Shown here: in pieces, positions 33,484-41,354 of the stretch
Numbering within the stretch: position 1 is the first letter of the stretch
Layout of the letters: every line of letters starts with the position of its first letter
Source: Verrucomicrobiia bacterium
Lineage (GTDB): Bacteria; Verrucomicrobiota; Verrucomicrobiia; Verrucomicrobiales; Akkermansiaceae
Direction: 5' to 3'
Length of the DNA stretch: 64,000 nt
NCBI GenBank assembly: GCA_030432565.1
Contig: JAUIGV010000006.1
Coordinates: 124,001 to 188,000 of the forward strand
Notes under the pieces: model-generated
Told to the model about the DNA's origin: nothing
What the model saw: the letters and a program-made list of their open reading frames with translations, nothing else
Databases searched by the model: none
Made by a program: the position numbers and the translations under genes

Positions 33484-34809
33484 ATGAAGATACAACGAGA
33501 ACGGAATTGTGAGGGTGGGTCCACCTTCAGAGACAACAGTATGACACGCCGTCTGACCGGAGCAGTAACGCTTGGTACGACGGCTTTTTTGTGGGCAGGT
33601 GTCAGCATCAGCGACCCGCTGACTGACAATACTCCTCCAGATGAAAAAACGAGATCCTTTTGCGATGCCTACCGGAATTTGGGCAAACTCTACAAGGATC
33701 CTGACAACCCTTACATTCAGAGCTTTTCGCTCTTTGGTCGGATGCACTGGCAGTATGGCCACGTTGACGGCACCGATGCCTTTGGGAGAGACATCGACTA
33801 CGATACTGCGGACTTTCGTCGATTCCGTCTCGGAGCCAAAGCGACAGTTTTTAATCATTTTGGTCTGAAAGCCCAGGCTGAACTTTCCAATGACGATATC
33901 CCGCGAGGAGGGACAACCCGTGATGTGCGATTCCAGCAAATGTGGGACATGTATGTTACTTTTGATGCGCAGGCGGCATTTGGGATCCAGTCCCTGGAGA
34001 CGCTCACTTTCGGATATGGCGCTCGTGAAACCCACACCTCGTATGAGTGGCACACGTCATCAAACAAATTGAAGACGGTGGAGCGCTCCGCCCTTTCGAA
34101 CAAGATTTGGCCATCCAATGGCGAGTTTGCAAACGCGACCGGGGCCTGGATGAAGTTCGGGCAAAAGGATTGGTATGCCGAGGTTGGAGTTTTCTCCACA
34201 ACACAAGACGACTTTTGGGCACCGTGGTCCGATGGGCAGATGTATTGGATGAATTATCAGCATGATTTGACCTCGGTCACCGGAGCTGATGTTTCGACTC
34301 TGTTCCTCACGGCGTACTACCAAAACTCTGATTCGACGGATTCGTTCGAACGTCTGGCAGGAGGGACAGAGTGGTCCACCTCGGCGGCCTTTGTATATGG
34401 ACGTGATCGCTGGCAGTTTTTGGCCGAGGGCGTTTACGGCCAAAATTCCGAAGAAGTGTCCGAATCACGTCAGGGCAACTACTGGGGCTTTGTTTTTCTG
34501 CCGAGTATGTGGCTGATTGAGGATAAGCTCGAAGGGGTCTTCCGATACCAATATCAGGGATCGGAAAATCCAGAAGGAGTCCGGATAAACAGCCGGTATG
34601 CCCGCCGTGCGGATTCCAAGTTCGACGATGTCAATTTGCTGGGAGGAAGAGGAGATGAACATCACGCTTATTATCTCGGCCTCAAATATCACTTTTGTAA
34701 GGACAATATTCACTCCCTGATCGGAGTGGAATATGACGACATCAATCGTGAAGGTCGGGACATTTACGATGGTTGGTCTGTCTTGGCGACATTCCGGATG
34801 TTCCTTTAA
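33484..34809 (+). CDS. OprO/OprP-like porin
   Basis: About 441 residues. A signal peptide is followed by alternating beta-strand sequence to the very end (SVLATFRMFL). Segments such as RRFRLGAKATVFNHFGLKAQAE (cut: RRFRLGAKA) and GQKDWYAEVGVFSTT resemble the phosphate-selective porin O/P family. Start: ATG 33484 follows AGGAG but only three bases away and gives a long polar stretch before the signal; ATG 33541 gives a compact signal peptide without Shine-Dalgarno. Its position directly before phnDCE-type genes suggests that it passes a phosphorus oxyanion or phosphonate across the outer membrane. Confidence 0.8.
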   Translation: MKIQRERNCEGGSTFRDNSMTRRLTGAVTLGTTAFLWAGVSISDPLTDNTPPDEKTRSFCDAYRNLGKLYKDPDNPYIQSFSLFGRMHWQYGHVDGTDAFGRDIDYDTADFRRFRLGAKATVFNHFGLKAQAELSNDDIPRGGTTRDVRFQQMWDMYVTFDAQAAFGIQSLETLTFGYGARETHTSYEWHTSSNKLKTVERSALSNKIWPSNGEFANATGAWMKFGQKDWYAEVGVFSTTQDDFWAPWSDGQMYWMNYQHDLTSVTGADVSTLFLTAYYQNSDSTDSFERLAGGTEWSTSAAFVYGRDRWQFLAEGVYGQNSEEVSESRQGNYWGFVFLPSMWLIEDKLEGVFRYQYQGSENPEGVRINSRYARRADSKFDDVNLLGGRGDEHHAYYLGLKYHFCKDNIHSLIGVEYDDINREGRDIYDGWSVLATFRMFL

Positions 34810-34920
34810 CAAGATAGAAAACTAAAATCGGTCTTTTTCTGGAGTCCCGGCAGCAAGGGCGTAGACTCTGGCTGCGCTGGGGCTCAGGATATTGGCCACA
34901 CCGAAAAGATAAAAACTAGA

Positions 34921-35859
34921 ATGAAACAGTTCAAAAAGGAGGGCCGGTCGGCCATCCAGAAATTAACAAGCTGCTTCGGGAGCATTGCTATTGCCGCAAC
35001 AGCGCTCACGCTTTCGAGCTGTGGGGATAAGGAAAGGAAAGGTGAAGCTTCGGACGAAACTGCCGTGCTTCGTTTTTCTGCGATCCCCGATGAAAATACC
35101 ACAGGGCAGGCCGCGCGCTTTAAGCCAGTGGCGGATTACCTCGCGAAGGCTCTCGATGTGAAAGTCGAGTTTGTTCCTTCGGCAACATACGGGGCTTCGG
35201 TGGAGAAGTTTGAAAATGGTGACATTCACTTGGCCTGGTTCGGCGGGGTTTCCGGTGAGCAGGCCCGGCAGGCTGTCGAAGGTGCTGAAGCACTTGCCGC
35301 CGGGAAAAAGGATTTGGCTTTTAAATCTTATTTCGTGGCAAATGTCGCGACCGGTTTGACCAGGTCTGAGGAGTTCCCAACGGCCATTGCCAACATGACT
35401 TTCACCTATGGAAGTTCGGGTTCGACGTCTGGCTGTGTCATGCCGTCTCACTTCATCATGGAGAAGACCGGAAAGACTCCGATGGAGTTTTTCCAGAAGA
35501 AGCCAATCGGGTTCTCCGGTGCGCATGACAAAACTGCCCTGCAAGTTCAGGATGGAACCTTCCAGGCAGGAGTTCTCAGCTACGGGAAATATGAAAGCAT
35601 GGTGAAGGAAGGTACGATTGATCCCGCGAAGTGCGTGGTCGTTTGGGAAACCCCACCCTTTGCCGACTATAACTTCACGGCACACCCCGCTCTTGAGAAG
35701 TCCTTTGGAGAGGGTTTTGTGGCGAAACTTCAAAAGGCGCTTTTGGACTGTAAGGATCCCGCTGCGCTCAAAGCACTGGGTCGTGATGAATTGGTCAAGG
35801 TGACCAATGAGACTTTCATCCCTGTTGCGAAGGTAATGGAGAAAGTCAAATTCGACTAA
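34921..35859 (+). CDS. phnD: PhnD-like substrate-binding lipoprotein
   Basis: A 312-residue binding protein with lipobox LSSC (near residue 34). The mature protein shows the PhnD/SsuA2 pattern: LRFSAIPDENT, FKPVADYLAKAL, VEFVPSATYGASVEKFENGDIHLAWFGG (cut here: HLAWFGG), TYGSSGSTSGCVMPSHF, and WETPPFADYNFTAH. This family binds phosphonates, phosphite or phosphate in the periplasm. It is followed closely by an ATPase and a double permease gene. The exact ligand cannot be read. Confidence 0.88.
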   Translation: MKQFKKEGRSAIQKLTSCFGSIAIAATALTLSSCGDKERKGEASDETAVLRFSAIPDENTTGQAARFKPVADYLAKALDVKVEFVPSATYGASVEKFENGDIHLAWFGGVSGEQARQAVEGAEALAAGKKDLAFKSYFVANVATGLTRSEEFPTAIANMTFTYGSSGSTSGCVMPSHFIMEKTGKTPMEFFQKKPIGFSGAHDKTALQVQDGTFQAGVLSYGKYESMVKEGTIDPAKCVVVWETPPFADYNFTAHPALEKSFGEGFVAKLQKALLDCKDPAALKALGRDELVKVTNETFIPVAKVMEKVKFD

Positions 35860-35868
35860 TAATTATTG

Positions 35869-36603
35869 ATGAGCATTCTCTCAGTCAGAGATGTCTCTCA
35901 GAATTTCGGCGCGACGTCGGCTCTGTCCGACGTCGCGCTTGATATTTCTGCAGGTGAACAAGTGGCTGTGATCGGGGCTTCGGGATGTGGCAAGACCACT
36001 TTGCTTCGATTGCTTGGCCTGCAGACTTTACCAAGTTCCGGTCAACTTGCTGCCCTTGGATTTGATCTCTCCAGCCCATCGCGTAAGGGGCTCCGCGAGG
36101 TGAGGTCGCGCATTGGCATGCTTCCTCAGGATCTGGGCCTTGTTCCGAATCTTCGGGTTGTCCAAAATGTTGTTTTGGGACGGTCCGGAAAACGCAATGT
36201 CCTTGGGACGGTTCGTGACCTGCTCTGGCCATCCCGGGTCGAGCGGGAGAAAATTTTCAAAATTCTGGACCGCATGGGAGTGGCCGGGAAAATGTATGAC
36301 CGTACTGATTCTCTCTCGGGTGGCCAGCAACAACGGGTCGCCCTGGCCCGGACGCTCTATCAAGGAGCGGAAGTTCTTTTGGCGGACGAACCCTTGAGCT
36401 CGGTTGATCCGGCCCGTGCCCGGGATGTTCTGGAATTGATGACCGGTCTCTCTGCCGAGCAGGGGATCACGCTCGTGGTTTCGCTGCACCAGGTTGCTTT
36501 GGCTCGCGAATTTTTTCCGCGTATCATCGGATTGAAAAAGGGGAAGGTCCTCTTCGATGGCAAGCCAACGGACGAAGAAATTTCCACCCTTTACGATCTG
36601 TGA
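35869..36603 (+). CDS. phnC: PhnC-like ABC transporter ATPase
   Basis: A 244-residue ATPase. Walker A is GASGCGKTT, the signature is LSGGQQQRVALARTL, Walker B is VLLADEPLSSVDP, and the H-loop is VVSLHQV. The wording around the signature and the LKKGKVLFDG strand fits the PhnC family. The ATG at 35869 is preferred over the TTG just before it. It starts 9 bases after phnD ends and overlaps the possible GTG start of the permease gene by four bases. Confidence 0.92.
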   Translation: MSILSVRDVSQNFGATSALSDVALDISAGEQVAVIGASGCGKTTLLRLLGLQTLPSSGQLAALGFDLSSPSRKGLREVRSRIGMLPQDLGLVPNLRVVQNVVLGRSGKRNVLGTVRDLLWPSRVEREKIFKILDRMGVAGKMYDRTDSLSGGQQQRVALARTLYQGAEVLLADEPLSSVDPARARDVLELMTGLSAEQGITLVVSLHQVALAREFFPRIIGLKKGKVLFDGKPTDEEISTLYDL

Positions 36604-36617
36604 AAGGTGGCGCGCGT

Positions 36618-38393
36618 ATGTGGCTCGGTCGGCGATGGTTGGTCGTGGCTCTTGGCGTGGTTTTCTTCCTTTGTGTGGCGAGGTTGGGGGCGGACTTTGT
36701 CACACACACACCCGGGTCCGATCCGTGGGCGTCGACAATCCGATTTTTTAGCGGGGCGATTTCGCCTTCATTGGTCGACCAGAATTCCAGTCTGCCCGCC
36801 GATGCGGATCCGTTTCTTTCGAGGCTTGGGGATGATCTTCTGCGAACAATCCGTTATGCTCTGATTGCGACCTCCCTCGCTATTCCCGGCGGTCTCTTGC
36901 TCGGTTTTTTTGCTTCGGAGCAATGGTGGCCTCGAAATGGAGCCCAGGTTCTTTTTCAATTGATCCGCTGGCCGGTTCGCATCTCATTGTCGTTGATGCG
37001 CTCGGTCCATGAATTGATCTGGGCAATCTTTTTCCTCTCGGCATTTGGTGATGCACCCTTCAGCGCCTGTCTGGCTCTGGCCCTGCCATTTACGGGCACC
37101 TTGGCAAAGGTGTTCTCGGAATTGATGGACGAGCAGAATCGTTCACCTCGTGATGTTATCACCGCAGCGGGGGGAAGCGGGGCCCAGGGATTTGTGGCCA
37201 CGATTTTCCCAATGGCTCTTCCGGATATGGTGAGTTACTCCCTTTATCGCTTTGAGTGTGCTTTGCGATCGTCTGCGGTACTCGGCTTCATTGGTGTGGA
37301 AACGATTGGGCTTTCCATTAATCGATCTTTCGAAAACGGATTTTACGGAGAGGTTTGGACAGCGCTTTATGTGTTAATTGCCACTGTGATTTTGATCGAG
37401 GGTCTGGGTCACATGACCCGTCAGCGGATGATGGCGGGCAAGGCGAGGACGCGTTCGTCCGGACTATCTGAAAGCGAGCTTCGCAAAGCCGCACCCCGCG
37501 ACTTATTTCTCCGGGTCAATGGAGTCACCTGGATGGTGGTCATTTTCATGGCGTTTTCAATCGGTGAACCTCTGGTGACGCCGATGGTGGAGGGGCAGCG
37601 TTCAGAACGGCTTTCGCGCTTCCTGACGAAGCTCACTCCCGATCCAATCGCTCCGGAGAAATCTCTCGCGAACTGGGATGAGAGGAAGGAGGCCTGGAGT
37701 GAAGGTTCTGACCAATTTGTGCCGTGGCTTGCAGACCTGTGGGAGCATCCCGGGCAGGAGGCCTTGATCAATACGCTCGCGATGTCGGTGGCCGCCATTA
37801 TTGTGGCGGCTTGTCTGGCGATATTGCTCATTCCATGGGGGATCCGCACGTTGGCGAATCGCAACCCACTGGGTCTTGCCATGTCGCGGAGCTTTCTTCC
37901 GGGGGTGATGGGGAGTCTGATCCGGGGTTTCTTCGTTCTGACCCGCGCTGTGCCGGAGTACCTTTATGCTTTCCTGCTGGTCGGATTGATGGGGCCGAGC
38001 GCGTGGCCGCTGGTTCTGGCGCTGGCTCTTCACAACGTCGGAATTTTGGGGCGGCTCTGGACGGAGGTGGTTGAAAACCAAAGACGAATTATTCCGAGTA
38101 CTATTTTGGAGGTGGGTGGGGGACGTCTTCAAAGCTATGTTGCAGCCTTGTTGCCCATGTCGCTCAATCGCTTCATTCTCTTCTTCTTTTACCGGTGGGA
38201 ATCTTGCGTCCGCGAGGCCACTGTTTTGGGGATGCTTGGAGTGAGCTCCCTGGGCTATTACATTTCGATTCAGCAGAACTTCCGGGAGTATGACGATATA
38301 CTTTTCTACACCCTGCTCGGAGCCGGGTTGGTGGTGGCGGGCGACCTTCTGTCTGACTTTCTGCGACATCGGCTGCGTGGGGAAAATTCATAG
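36618..38393 (+). CDS. phnE: Fused double PhnE-type permease
   Basis: About 591 residues containing two permease domains in one chain. Each has about six membrane segments and an EAA-type loop that meets the ATPase: AAGGSGAQGFVATIFPMALP (first half) and EVGGGRLQSYVAALLPMSLN (second half). The halves are joined by a linker with a conserved charged part (residues about 275-345). PhnE is usually one domain that dimerises, or two genes. The ATG at 36618 has AAAGGTGG eight bases upstream and is preferred over a GTG at 36600 that overlaps phnC. Confidence 0.87.
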   Translation: MWLGRRWLVVALGVVFFLCVARLGADFVTHTPGSDPWASTIRFFSGAISPSLVDQNSSLPADADPFLSRLGDDLLRTIRYALIATSLAIPGGLLLGFFASEQWWPRNGAQVLFQLIRWPVRISLSLMRSVHELIWAIFFLSAFGDAPFSACLALALPFTGTLAKVFSELMDEQNRSPRDVITAAGGSGAQGFVATIFPMALPDMVSYSLYRFECALRSSAVLGFIGVETIGLSINRSFENGFYGEVWTALYVLIATVILIEGLGHMTRQRMMAGKARTRSSGLSESELRKAAPRDLFLRVNGVTWMVVIFMAFSIGEPLVTPMVEGQRSERLSRFLTKLTPDPIAPEKSLANWDERKEAWSEGSDQFVPWLADLWEHPGQEALINTLAMSVAAIIVAACLAILLIPWGIRTLANRNPLGLAMSRSFLPGVMGSLIRGFFVLTRAVPEYLYAFLLVGLMGPSAWPLVLALALHNVGILGRLWTEVVENQRRIIPSTILEVGGGRLQSYVAALLPMSLNRFILFFFYRWESCVREATVLGMLGVSSLGYYISIQQNFREYDDILFYTLLGAGLVVAGDLLSDFLRHRLRGENS

Positions 38394-38479
38394 AGGGATT
38401 TTTTTCGAGAAATTTGGTGACCCCTTGCGGAAACCCGGAATGAGTAGGTGAAGACCAAATCTTCTTCCCACTTCAAGAC

Positions 38480-39043
38480 ATGCCCTCACCCCTCGATCAA
38501 CAAAACAACAGCGGAAGGAATCTTCACGATGAAGAGGTGGTTCGGCTGCTGACGGAGCATCAAAACCTCCTTTTGTCCTTCATCAGGGGATCGGTGGCGG
38601 ATCTCTCCACGGCCAAGGATCTGCTTCAGGAGGTGAATACCACCATATGGCGGAAGTCAGCCGAGTTTGAGAGTGGTTCAAATTTCAAGGCCTGGGCCTG
38701 CCGCATTGCCAGGTTCCGCGTCCTGTCGTCATTTCGCGACCGCCAGCGCGACATTCTTGTTTATGACGATGACTACCTCGAAACTTGTTCGGACGAAGCC
38801 GTGGAGTTGAGTGATCAATGGGTCCGGGAGGACCGGCTGGAAGCATTGGAAGGTTGCCTTGAAAAACTGCCTGAGGCGCAAAGAGAGATGATTTCTAAAC
38901 GATACAAATCGCAGGAAAGCATCGGAGCACTCGCCGGCTCCCTGCAGCGCTCGAAGAGTGCGATTAAAATGACCCTCCTCCGGGCAAGACGCGCCTTGCT
39001 CGAGTGCATTGAAGAAAAAACCAAAAGCCCGCCCCAATCATGA
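38480..39043 (+). CDS. ECF-type RNA polymerase sigma factor
   Basis: A 187-residue sigma-70 factor of the group seen in Rhodopirellula and Verrucomicrobium. Region 2 includes LLLSFIRGSVADLSTAKDLLQEV (cut: AKDLLQEVNTTIW) and FKAWACRIARFRVLSSFRD; region 4 includes LEKLPEAQREMISKRY and SIGALAGSLQRSKSAIKMTLL with the helix-turn-helix. Its stop overlaps the next ATG (ATGA), so it is made together with the anti-sigma-like protein that should control it. Probable targets are the envelope or its own operon, but no promoter repeat was found. Confidence 0.92.
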   Translation: MPSPLDQQNNSGRNLHDEEVVRLLTEHQNLLLSFIRGSVADLSTAKDLLQEVNTTIWRKSAEFESGSNFKAWACRIARFRVLSSFRDRQRDILVYDDDYLETCSDEAVELSDQWVREDRLEALEGCLEKLPEAQREMISKRYKSQESIGALAGSLQRSKSAIKMTLLRARRALLECIEEKTKSPPQS

Positions 39044-41226
39044 AGAAACGAGATGATCTGAACTCCCCCGGGGGAGATGAATTTTTTCGATTGGCCAATG
39101 ATTGGCTGGAAAACGATCTCTCCGGAGAGGATCGGGACAAACTCCGCGATCTGCTGAAATCCGATGAGCATTTCCGCAGGGCTTTTCAGGAAATCATTCA
39201 TCTGGATACGGCTTCGCGCGCTCTCCTCGCGGATCACGAAGGTCTCGGGATCGGTTTGCGTGGCCTTGAAGAAAAGAAGGATCCGGAGGTGAATGTTGTT
39301 CAGTGGAAACGAAGGGGGTGGATCGGCGCTGCGGCCGCTTCAATCGCAGCTGTTGGAGGAATCGCCCTTTGGAAACAATCGCGTATCGGAGCAACGGGGG
39401 GAGAAAGCATGGCGTTGCTTGATCCTCGATGGTCAATGCAGGCTGCCAGCGGGGCCGTCTATGAAATCCTTTCGCCGGGGCACGTCAAATTGATCAGTGG
39501 AGAGCTCACTTTTGATTCTTCCGAAGCCGCCGAGCTCCTGGTGGAAACACCCTTCGCCAAGGCTGTGGCCCGGGGTAGCAAATTTCTCATTGGTCATCAT
39601 GGGCCGGTCAAATCTCAAAACAAAAACACAGAAGAAAACGAAAAAATGAAACGACATACCTTTACCAGAATGCTGGTCCTTGCCGGAGCGGTGACCTTGA
39701 CCAACAGTCGGGGAAAAGCAGAAGCGGTGAAAAATGAAGCGGTGATCGCCGAGGCGGACAAAGCTCCCGTAAAACTCGCGGTGGAAGCGAATTCAACTTT
39801 TGCCTTTGAGTGCTATGCCCGCCTGGCGGAAGAGAATGCGGGGAAAAACATCTTCTTCTCCCCCTATTCTATTAGCAATGCACTCCTGATGGCGGCGGAA
39901 GGAGCCCGGGGTGAAACGGCAGTGGAAATGGGTGATGTTCTGGGTCTTCCTTCCGGCTTGCGAAGGGTCGGGGAAGCCGGTCAGCAGATCCCCTGGGAGA
40001 TGGGGGTGATTCACACCGGCCATGCCCGGCTTGGGGGGCTCTTCAATGCCTCGACTCCCGAGCAGGTGGAATTACGGAAAAAAGAAATCGAATTGAGCCG
40101 CAAACTGGACCTGGTGAAGTCCAAGACGAGGAAGGCCGAGGAAGAGGCGCGGGGTTCGGGCAAGCGATTCATCTCTCCGTTTTTGCGGGAAGAATTTGAG
40201 CTGGTCCGTGATTTGAATGCGATTCGTAAGAAGATCGATGGCGTGACACTCAAGGTCGCCAACGCCTTGTGGGGCGAGCAGAGCAAGTCCTTTAAGGAAG
40301 CCTGGCAAAAGACGGTGAAAGAGTCCTACGGGGCGGGCGCGATCCAGCAGGCTGATTTCATCAGGAATTCTGAAATCGAACGGCAACGAATCAATGCCTG
40401 GGTGTCAGAGCAGACCGAGGGGCGTATTGCGGGTCTCATTCCTGAAGGAGGAGTGCATGAGCTCACCCGCCTGGTCATTACCAATGCGATCTACTTCAAA
40501 GGAGAATGGGCCGCCCCCTTCAATCTTGATGACACGAGCCCGAAGGAATTCAACCTTGCTAACGGAGCGCAGGTTGAAGTTCCACTCATGAAAAAGGTGC
40601 ATAACAAGGGGGCAAGGTATGCCGCCTTCAACGGCGACGGAACTCTCTTTGAAACCCCACTCAAGGTTCCCCGGCAAGGCGAACAACCTCAAACCTATCC
40701 GGGGGAGGACGGCTTCGCTCTCGTGGAGCTTCCGTACCAGGGTGGGGAGACCTCGATGGTGATTATCGCTCCTAACGACGCGGCGAACCTCGCTGGGCTT
40801 GAAGCCAGCCTGTCTCCCGGTAACCTCACAAAGTGGCTCTCGGCCTTGCAGAAACGCAAGACCCGGATCGAGATCCCAAAGTTTCAGTTCAAAGCAGCCT
40901 ACAACCTCAATGACACGCTTGCCGCGATAGGCATGCCGACGGCGTTTGACCAGGGAAAGGCCGACTTCTCCGGAATCGCCGAAAAAGACGGTGCCGGTCT
41001 GTTCATCGGCGAGGTGATCCACCAGGCCTTTATCGAAGTGAACGAGGCGGGAACCGAGGCTGCGGCCGCGACTTCACTCGGCATTGATTCCAGATCGCTC
41101 CCGCAAAAGATGGTGACCTTCATTCCCACCTTCAGAGCAGACCGGCCCTTCATTTACTTGATTCGTGATCAGAAGAGCGGAGCAATCCTTTTCCTCGGCC
41201 GGGTTTGCAATCCGAATGCCATCTAG
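39040..41226 (+). CDS. Anti-sigma/FecR-like membrane protein fused to an inhibitory serpin
   Basis: 728 residues in one uninterrupted frame. Residues 1-60: cytoplasmic part with DWLENDLSGEDRDKLRDLL typical of anti-sigma partners of this ECF group; 93-111: one membrane segment; about 120-190: a shortened FecR-like beta domain. From Met203 the sequence looks like the start of an ordinary exported serpin (209-221 hydrophobic). Residues 240-728 are a complete serpin: IFFSPYSISNALLM, VITNAIYFKGEW, hinge NEAGTEAAAAT and the end RPFIYLIRDQKSGAILFLGRV. Counting from hinge Glu669 (P17) puts P1 at Arg685 and P1' at Ser686, the specificity expected for trypsin-like proteases. A coiled-coil-like insert spans about 335-400. 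An independent start at 39646 is possible. Confidence 0.85.
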   Translation: MKKRDDLNSPGGDEFFRLANDWLENDLSGEDRDKLRDLLKSDEHFRRAFQEIIHLDTASRALLADHEGLGIGLRGLEEKKDPEVNVVQWKRRGWIGAAAASIAAVGGIALWKQSRIGATGGESMALLDPRWSMQAASGAVYEILSPGHVKLISGELTFDSSEAAELLVETPFAKAVARGSKFLIGHHGPVKSQNKNTEENEKMKRHTFTRMLVLAGAVTLTNSRGKAEAVKNEAVIAEADKAPVKLAVEANSTFAFECYARLAEENAGKNIFFSPYSISNALLMAAEGARGETAVEMGDVLGLPSGLRRVGEAGQQIPWEMGVIHTGHARLGGLFNASTPEQVELRKKEIELSRKLDLVKSKTRKAEEEARGSGKRFISPFLREEFELVRDLNAIRKKIDGVTLKVANALWGEQSKSFKEAWQKTVKESYGAGAIQQADFIRNSEIERQRINAWVSEQTEGRIAGLIPEGGVHELTRLVITNAIYFKGEWAAPFNLDDTSPKEFNLANGAQVEVPLMKKVHNKGARYAAFNGDGTLFETPLKVPRQGEQPQTYPGEDGFALVELPYQGGETSMVIIAPNDAANLAGLEASLSPGNLTKWLSALQKRKTRIEIPKFQFKAAYNLNDTLAAIGMPTAFDQGKADFSGIAEKDGAGLFIGEVIHQAFIEVNEAGTEAAAATSLGIDSRSLPQKMVTFIPTFRADRPFIYLIRDQKSGAILFLGRVCNPNAI

Positions 41227-41248
41227 AAAAATCAACTCCGTGCGATTC

Positions 41249-41286
41249 AATCCGGGCCCCCTGATCCGGGGTTCCGGATTTTTTTC
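41249..41286 (+). terminator. Terminator after the sigma/serpin operon
   Basis: Outer arms AATCCGG (41249-41255) and CCGGATT (41274-41280) pair perfectly, inner CCCC pairs with GGGG, and a run of T follows the right arm. It lies 22 bases after the stop codon. Confidence 0.85.
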
Positions 41287-41354
41287 CAAGAATTTTGGCA
41301 AAATGAATGGACAATGGCCTTTCCAAACGAGGAGGGAACATTAGCTTCCCTCCA

